Of a stretch of DNA of 30,393 nucleotides, positions 25,791-30,393 are shown piece after piece. The stretch's first letter is position 1, and the number at the start of each line of letters is the position of its first letter. Made by a program: the position numbers and the translations under genes. Source of the stretch: an uncultured Erysipelotrichaceae bacterium (GTDB lineage: Bacteria; Bacillota_I; Bacilli_A; RF39; UBA660); contig CACWLI010000014.1 of the NCBI GenBank assembly GCA_902761685.1, positions 1 to 30,393 on the forward strand, in the 5' to 3' direction. The notes under the pieces are model-generated. The model saw only the letters and a program-made list of their open reading frames with translations, was not told the DNA's origin and did no database searches.

Positions 25791-27311
25791 ATGAATTATA
25801 ATGAAGTATTCTTAATTAAACCAAGAATAGAAAATGCATATCAAAAAGTATTTAAACTAGAACAATATGGTTTTGATACAAAAAGTCTAAAAGAAGAATT
25901 GAAATTATTTAATGAAAAATTTGATTCAGCTAAATTACAAAGTAATAATGCTATTGGTAATATGGCTATGCAAGTTGAAGATGATAAATTAATGAGTGAT
26001 ATATCAAAACTAGTAGATTCATTTGATAATTTCTTAGATAATTTATTAGCTAGTTTATCTATGTTTGATAAAGTTGTAAATTATAATGATGTGTTAAATG
26101 ATGATATTGATATTGATAAATTAAATACAATAATAAAAGTATTATTAAATTGTTTACTTGAATATGATAAATTAGTTAAATACGGATTTAAAAATGATGA
26201 ATTAACAAATAATTTCTTTATGATTATTTATAAAGCTATCAAAATAGAATTTAAGAAAACTGGTTCATCTACTCTATTTAATGCTCTTAATAATTTTGGA
26301 TATGCAAAAATTATTGAAAGCTTTATTTTAAGTGATATTGATAAATTAAATTTAACTAAATTAAAATCAAATCCACTAACTCCAGATAGTCTTTTAACTA
26401 TATCAGTTTATGATAATAATTATATTGATAGAATTATTGATGAAATAAATAATTATGAATCAAAGAAAAAAGATATATCTTCTAGTATAGATAAAAGAAT
26501 TAACTATATAAAAGTTATAAATGAAGAAATAAAAGATAATAAAGAACAATCATCAGCATTTAAAAGTGATTCACTACAAACTATATTCTCTTTTCTATTA
26601 TCCGTAAGTATTTTAACTGGTGGATTAATTGGTGTAAATAAAGCATTTAAGCCAAAAGAAAAAATACTATTTAGAATTGATAAAGCATGCTTTGATACAG
26701 TAACTGGTGAATACACATCAGATACTTTATCAGATTCAATTGAAAATGATAAAATACTAAGAATATATTCTGAAGTTGATGAAAAAGGAAATAGAACTGT
26801 AAATACATATAAATTATCTGGCGAAAGTATGAACCCAGAAGATTATGTTGGTGTTGAAGTTAGCGAAGAAGATTTAATTAAAACTACTACTATTAACGAT
26901 AGTAGAATTAATGAAAAATCATCTGAAGAATTTAAAACAGTAGAAATAATTACTAATGTGGATGAACAAACTACTATAACTGAAAAAGAAAGTTCTTCAA
27001 AAGTTGTAATATTATCTTTAGTAGTAACAATTCTATGGGGACTATTAGATTTAGTTTGTGCATACAACGATATAGGTGGAGCAATATATGGAATAGTTGA
27101 TCTTGAATTATTTGATTCAATTAGTTGGCTAATAGATTCTATCAAAATATCTAAGACAATTAAAAATAAAATTAAAAAAGTTAAAGAACAAGAAGAATTA
27201 AATGAAAAAGAAAGAAAACAACTAGATGAATTAGATAAACAAATAGATGAAATAATTAATAAATTTAATTTAGTATTAGATAAAAAGAAACAAAAAAAAT
27301 TAACAAGGTGA
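25791..27311 (+). CDS. Paralogue P5: coiled-coil protein with two membrane helices
   Basis: A 506-aa homologue. It begins NEVFLIKPRIENAYQKVFKL-like (family pattern IKxxxExxYxKxxxLE); TM1 (TIFSFLLSVSILTGGLIGV) lies near 264-282; the loop has ACFDTVTGEYTSD and LRIYSEVDEKGNRTVNTY, with a TTITEKESSS stretch before TM2 (VVILSLVVTILWGLLDLVCAY, near 405-425). It ends KKQKKLTR. The gap to P4 is 1 nt, with AAAGGAG before the ATG. Compared with P1-P4 the loop is rich in Glu, Ser and Thr. Function unknown. Confidence 0.77.
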   Translation: MNYNEVFLIKPRIENAYQKVFKLEQYGFDTKSLKEELKLFNEKFDSAKLQSNNAIGNMAMQVEDDKLMSDISKLVDSFDNFLDNLLASLSMFDKVVNYNDVLNDDIDIDKLNTIIKVLLNCLLEYDKLVKYGFKNDELTNNFFMIIYKAIKIEFKKTGSSTLFNALNNFGYAKIIESFILSDIDKLNLTKLKSNPLTPDSLLTISVYDNNYIDRIIDEINNYESKKKDISSSIDKRINYIKVINEEIKDNKEQSSAFKSDSLQTIFSFLLSVSILTGGLIGVNKAFKPKEKILFRIDKACFDTVTGEYTSDTLSDSIENDKILRIYSEVDEKGNRTVNTYKLSGESMNPEDYVGVEVSEEDLIKTTTINDSRINEKSSEEFKTVEIITNVDEQTTITEKESSSKVVILSLVVTILWGLLDLVCAYNDIGGAIYGIVDLELFDSISWLIDSIKISKTIKNKIKKVKEQEELNEKERKQLDELDKQIDEIINKFNLVLDKKKQKKLTR

Positions 27312-27318
27312 TAAAAAA

Positions 27319-28848
27319 ATGATAACAATAATTGATTTAAAAACAAGAATTGAAAAATTAGAAAACAAAATTAGTATTCTAGAAAAGTATAACTATAACA
27401 CAAAAATACTTCATGAATCTTTATCACAAACAGATAAACAATTAATGATGTTTGAAAATGATAGTAATAGTTATGGTTCACAAGCTTTAACACTTGTTGA
27501 TTCTAGAAAAATAACTGCCATTAATGCAATATTAGATAGTATTGAAAGTAGTATAGATAGATTATTATCATATTTTTCTCTTTATGAAGATTTAGAAAAA
27601 TTTAAAGATGAAATATTTTATGATGATACTGAACCTGAAAGATTAAATGAAATATCATTAATTATTATTAAAGATTTAAAAAGTCACTTATCAGTAGAAC
27701 TTACTCCAAATAAAAGACTAGAAGATACTGCATATAGAAGGATATGTTTACTAATTATAAAAGAATATTACACTTTTTATAATTCTAGAATAATGAATAC
27801 TATTATAGACTTACATTTAGAAAATGAATTACTTCCATTTATAAATGATTGCATTAATTATGAAATAGATGAAAAATATTTAAAAGTAATCAATAAAAAT
27901 ACTAGTATTTCTGATAAACTAAAATTAATTACACTATCTAGATATCCTAATTTAAGAACTAAAATGAATGAAGATTTAAAAGGAGTTAATACTGAATTTA
28001 ATAAAGTCAAAGCTAAAAAAGATAAAAAAGAAAGACTACTAGAAGAAAAAGAAAGTGAAATTAAAGAGAAAGAAAAAGAAATTAAAAGAGTTCACTTAAA
28101 GATGCCAGTTAGAGCATTATCTGCTCTATTATCTCTTAGTATAATGTTGGGTTCAGGTTATGGAGTGTTTCAAATATTTGGAACTAAAAGTACAAATAAA
28201 TATTACAAAACTACAACTACTACATATAGCGAAACAAATGGATTAAATACTTTTGTAGACTATAAAAAATATCTTTTTTTCCCTGAAGAAAATGCAGTAT
28301 TAAGTATTTATTCTGCATCAGATGAAAATGGAAATAGAACACTAAGACAATATGTATTAGATTATGATAATCAAACAGATCTATCAAGTATGTTAAATCC
28401 AAATATTGAAGAAATAACTAAATTAAATACATCTGGTGGAAAATACCCAGAAATAGATCAAATAACACAAGAAGAATATAAAGTTGTACAAACCATTAAT
28501 GTAGATAAAACTGATTATACAGAAGAAGAAAAAACAAGTGCTCTATATATAACTATTTCATGTATACTTGAACTAATTTTAATGCTAGTATTTCTTCATA
28601 TAGATTTTGGTATGGAATTAGAGTTATTCTTAGCTAATATTTTAAATCAACTTTCTAATATAGCAGATGATAGAGTCATAATTAGTACACTAAAAGTTGA
28701 ATTAAATAAATTATATCTTAAAAAGACTCTTACTGAAGGAGAATATAACAAAATATTACAAGTATTTAATAAGGCACTTGTAAAAAGACAAGAAATGCAA
28801 AACAAATATAGTGAATTTAGTCCTTTATTAAAGAAATTAAAAAATTAA
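27319..28848 (+). CDS. Paralogue P6: coiled-coil protein with two membrane helices
   Basis: A 509-aa homologue and the most diverged. It begins DLKTRIEKLENKISILEKYNY; a strongly charged coil (KERLLEEKESEIKEKEKEI) precedes TM1 (ALSALLSLSIMLGSGYGVF, near 266-284). The loop has YSETNGLNTFV and LSIYSASDENGNRTLRQY; TM2 (ALYITISCILELILMLVFLHI) is near 408-428; it ends LLKKLKN. The ribosome binding site is AAGGTGA, 7 nt before the ATG. Its last codons overlap the convergent sigma-factor gene by 4 bp, and the array's terminator lies in that gene. Function unknown. Confidence 0.77.
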   Translation: MITIIDLKTRIEKLENKISILEKYNYNTKILHESLSQTDKQLMMFENDSNSYGSQALTLVDSRKITAINAILDSIESSIDRLLSYFSLYEDLEKFKDEIFYDDTEPERLNEISLIIIKDLKSHLSVELTPNKRLEDTAYRRICLLIIKEYYTFYNSRIMNTIIDLHLENELLPFINDCINYEIDEKYLKVINKNTSISDKLKLITLSRYPNLRTKMNEDLKGVNTEFNKVKAKKDKKERLLEEKESEIKEKEKEIKRVHLKMPVRALSALLSLSIMLGSGYGVFQIFGTKSTNKYYKTTTTTYSETNGLNTFVDYKKYLFFPEENAVLSIYSASDENGNRTLRQYVLDYDNQTDLSSMLNPNIEEITKLNTSGGKYPEIDQITQEEYKVVQTINVDKTDYTEEEKTSALYITISCILELILMLVFLHIDFGMELELFLANILNQLSNIADDRVIISTLKVELNKLYLKKTLTEGEYNKILQVFNKALVKRQEMQNKYSEFSPLLKKLKN

Positions 28849-29546
28849 ACATTTTCATGTTTAATAAACTCACGGAGCATTTTAATTAATGCTCTTTTTT
28901 CTATTCTTGAAACATAACTTCTTGATATATGAAGAATATGAGCTATTTCTTTTTGTGTTTTCTCTTCTTCATCTAATAAACCATATCTCATTTTTATTAT
29001 TTTAAGTTCTCTATCATTTAAAACATTTAAATATTTACTCAAATGTTTTATATTATCTTTATATTCTAACGCTTCATCAATAGTATCACTTTTACTTTCA
29101 AGTACGTCTATTAATGTTATATCTCCTCCATCTTTATCATGAGCAATAACATCATTTAAACTAACTGTATTATTATATTTCTTATTACTTCTAAAATACA
29201 TTAGTATTTCATTTTCAGCGCATTTAGCTGCATAAGTAGTTAATTTTACTCCTCTACCCTTATTATATGAATCAATTCCTTTTATTAAGCCAATTGTTCC
29301 AATACTAATCAAATCATCACTAGAGGTTCCTTTAGTTTCATATTTTTTTACTATATGTGCTACTAATCTTAAATTATGTTCAATTAATTTATTACGTGCT
29401 TGTTTATCACCTTCTAATAGTTTATTAATATAATAATCTTCTTCCTCACTACTAAGTGGTTTATCAAATACATTCAAAGAATAACTTGTAGTAAAAATCA
29501 TTAATTCTTTAAAATAATCTTTAATTCTATTAAATAATTCTTTCAT
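28845..29546 (-). CDS. sigK: RNA polymerase sigma factor, sigma-K-like
   Basis: A 233-aa sigma-70-type factor. Region 2 has NLRLVAHIVKKYE, DLISIGTIGLIKGIDSY and YAAKCAENEILM; region 4 has QKEIAHILHISRSYVSRIEKRA. These blocks closely match my memory of B. subtilis sigma-K, the late mother-cell sporulation factor. The N-terminus (KELMIFTTSYSLNVFDKPLS) parallels the pro-sequence of pro-sigma-K, including the Ser-Tyr pair at the known cleavage site (Ser21-Tyr22 here). The gene is continuous, not split by a skin element. The ATG has no Shine-Dalgarno, and the candidate -10 at 29560-29565 would give a leader of only about 7 nt. Sigma-E or another sporulation-type sigma is the alternative. No other sporulation gene is in the window. 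Confidence 0.85.
   Translation of the reverse strand: MKELFNRIKDYFKELMIFTTSYSLNVFDKPLSSEEEDYYINKLLEGDKQARNKLIEHNLRLVAHIVKKYETKGTSSDDLISIGTIGLIKGIDSYNKGRGVKLTTYAAKCAENEILMYFRSNKKYNNTVSLNDVIAHDKDGGDITLIDVLESKSDTIDEALEYKDNIKHLSKYLNVLNDRELKIIKMRYGLLDEEEKTQKEIAHILHISRSYVSRIEKRALIKMLREFIKHENV
28875..28900 (+). terminator. Terminator of the paralogue array, inside the sigma gene
   Basis: GAGCATT/AATGCTC stem of 7 bp, 6-nt loop TTAATT, then six Ts on the plus strand, 26 nt after the P6 stop. It lies inside codons of the convergent sigma-K-like gene's region 4.2 (KRALIKML). Confidence 0.7.
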
Positions 29547-29559
29547 ACTAAAATATATA

Positions 29560-29565
29560 ATTATA
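29560..29565 (-). promoter_or_regulatory. Possible -10 of the sigma-K-like gene
   Basis: TATAAT on the minus strand, 13 nt before the ATG, without a good -35. If used, the transcript is almost leaderless. Confidence 0.4.
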
Positions 29566-29581
29566 ATAAAAATTTATTCAT

Positions 29582-29608
29582 AAAAAAAATAGATAAAATT
29601 ATCTATTT
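29582..29608 (-). terminator. Terminator of the GLUG-like gene
   Basis: AAATAGATA/TATCTATTT stem of 9 bp with a 4-nt loop (29587-29608), then a run of Ts on the minus strand. The stem overlaps the last codons and the stop. Confidence 0.75.
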
Positions 29609-30225
29609 AATGTTCTAATATTTTTTCTATCAGTATAACCAACTTTTTCTCCTAAGCATTTTCCAATACCAATTATTTCACTTGTATTATTTGAATCAAT
29701 TTCTGTATATGATCTACTCATACCAACAACACCACCAACTACATCTATTCCATATACATGAGAAGAAATATATGAATCTCTAATTGTAACATTATTAGCT
29801 ACTCCAGCAACACCACCACAATATGCTTCACTATTAACAACTAAATCTTGAAAATTACATTTATCTATTAGTAACTCTTCTTCTACTTCTCCAGCAAGTG
29901 TTCCAGATACTTGTCCTTCATATATATAACTTTTATTTATATTTAAATTATTTACATATAAATTCTTAGCCATAGAAAACATACCAGCTACATCCTTAGT
30001 ACCATCTATATTATGATGATTCATTATAGCAATATTACTTAATGTATGATGTTTACCTTTAAATATAATAGTATAACCAAATAAATTTAATGGTTTAAAT
30101 TCACGAGAAAACTCTATATCATTTCTAAGTATTATAATTATTTCTTCATTTTTATTTTGACAATTTTCTAAATATCTTAAAGCTTCAAAATCACTTTCCT
30201 TAAATATATCAAATCTTAATGCCAT
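29599..30225 (-). CDS. Small GLUG/beta-helix-like protein
   Basis: A 208-aa protein whose second half has repeats of GLUG type: VSGTLAGEVEEELLIDKC, GGVAGVANNVTIRDS and GGVVGMSRSYTEIDS, spaced ~22-24 residues. This suggests a short right-handed beta-helix. The first part (LENCQNKNEEIIIILRNDI, then GYTIIFKGKHHTLSN) looks like the N-terminal cap of such a helix. There is no signal peptide or anchor, whereas GLUG proteins are usually surface proteins. It has a strong promoter (30250-30278) and GGGGTGA 4 nt before the ATG. It forms a single-gene unit ending at its own terminator. Function unknown. Confidence 0.72.
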   Translation of the reverse strand: MALRFDIFKESDFEALRYLENCQNKNEEIIIILRNDIEFSREFKPLNLFGYTIIFKGKHHTLSNIAIMNHHNIDGTKDVAGMFSMAKNLYVNNLNINKSYIYEGQVSGTLAGEVEEELLIDKCNFQDLVVNSEAYCGGVAGVANNVTIRDSYISSHVYGIDVVGGVVGMSRSYTEIDSNNTSEIIGIGKCLGEKVGYTDRKNIRTLNR

Positions 30226-30249
30226 ACACTCACCCCTAATGTAGAACTT

Positions 30250-30278
30250 ATGATAACAAAAATATTATTTAATGTCAA
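30250..30278 (-). promoter_or_regulatory. Promoter of the GLUG-like gene
   Basis: Consensus -35 TTGACA (30273-30278), 17-bp spacer, extended -10 TGTTATCAT (TATCAT at 30250-30255) on the minus strand. It is only about 20 bp from the IS end. Confidence 0.78.
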
Positions 30279-30297
30279 ATAAAAAGACATATACAAA

Positions 30298-30393
30298 TGA
30301 ACTGCATCCTTTAGAGTAGACATCATAAAAAAGACAGTTTAATAAAAAAGTGATAGAATACACTTCCGAAAGGAGGTGTTTTTCTATGGCTTC
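30298..30393 (+). mobile_element. Right-flank IS end (IS3-family-like), partial
   Basis: Reverse-complement copy of 1-96, starting TGAACTGCATCC and reading outward: -35 AAGACA (30331-30336), 17-bp spacer, -10 TAGAAT (30354-30359), hairpin (30360-30379) and AGGAGG 9 nt before the ATG at 30386. Only two codons and two bases of the gene are inside the window. The flanks of the two copies differ beyond AAA, so they are separate insertions, not one duplicated block. Confidence 0.6.
30360..30379 (+). promoter_or_regulatory. SD-sequestering leader hairpin, right IS copy
   Basis: Mirror of 15-34: an 8-bp stem with a GAAA loop covering AGGAGG. It abuts the -10 hexamer, so only read-through transcripts contain the full stem. 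Confidence 0.55.

Noticed and set aside
26843..27346. 167-aa minus-strand reading frame opposite P5/P6
   Set aside because: Low-complexity Ser/Leu/Phe frame that mirrors the coiled-coil codons of P5; no start signals.
1..30393. Whole window as one 30-kb composite transposon
   Set aside because: The content is essential housekeeping genes (obg, nrdD, mutL) and the IS ends point outward, so the IS copies flank the segment from outside; it is not mobile cargo.

Overview
The window is very AT-rich (about a quarter G+C by eye), densely packed, and carries a Bacillota-type (low-GC Gram-positive) gene set: yqeG-yqeH-mutL-miaA, obg, anaerobic class III ribonucleotide reductase and a sigma-K-like sigma factor. 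UGA is a true stop (it ends mutL in an 8-bp overlap and a WG-repeat gene in a 4-bp ATGA overlap) and Trp is UGG, so this is the standard bacterial code, not the Mycoplasma code. The class III reductase fits an anaerobic or gut lifestyle. I would place it in an uncultured Bacilli/Erysipelotrichia-like lineage, but the sequence does not fix the order.

Layout. The first and last 99 bases are perfect inverted copies of each other. They look like the outward-reading left ends of two copies of an IS3-family-like insertion sequence, so the window is the unique segment between two IS copies. From 94 to 4423 (minus) runs yqeG-yqeH-mutL-52-aa ORF-miaA with overlapping ends. A 28-aa acidic micro-ORF and two small two-helix membrane proteins follow (4495-5576). 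A third small membrane protein sits behind obg (5643-7224). Upstream of obg is a 9-kb minus-strand operon (7267-16176) of four WG-repeat proteins and one leucine-rich-repeat protein, with a clear promoter at 16200-16228. Next come nrdG, a 51-aa ORF carrying the glycyl-radical segment, and nrdD (16253-19264).

Across a divergent promoter region (19265-19572), a plus-strand array of six tandem paralogues (P1-P6, 19573-28848) encodes ~500-aa proteins: N-terminal coiled coils, two membrane helices around a ~125-residue outside loop, and a C-terminal coiled coil. Its likely terminator lies inside the convergent sigma-K-like gene (28845-29546). A small GLUG/beta-helix-like protein (29599-30225) precedes the right IS end.

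How the genes may work together. The housekeeping genes handle tRNA modification, mismatch repair, ribosome assembly and dNTP supply. The unusual material is the WG/LRR operon, the six-paralogue membrane array, and three small membrane proteins. Many of these end in a similar basic tail ([RK][RK]L[KY]-like), which raises the possibility that they belong to one envelope-associated system; this is inference. Intergenic spaces are very short: promoters (TTGAAA-17-TATAAT, often with an extended TGn -10) abut or overlap the preceding gene's terminator hairpin, and many genes use a GGTGA-N4/5-ATG ribosome binding site. No tRNA, rRNA, CRISPR array or riboswitch was recognised.
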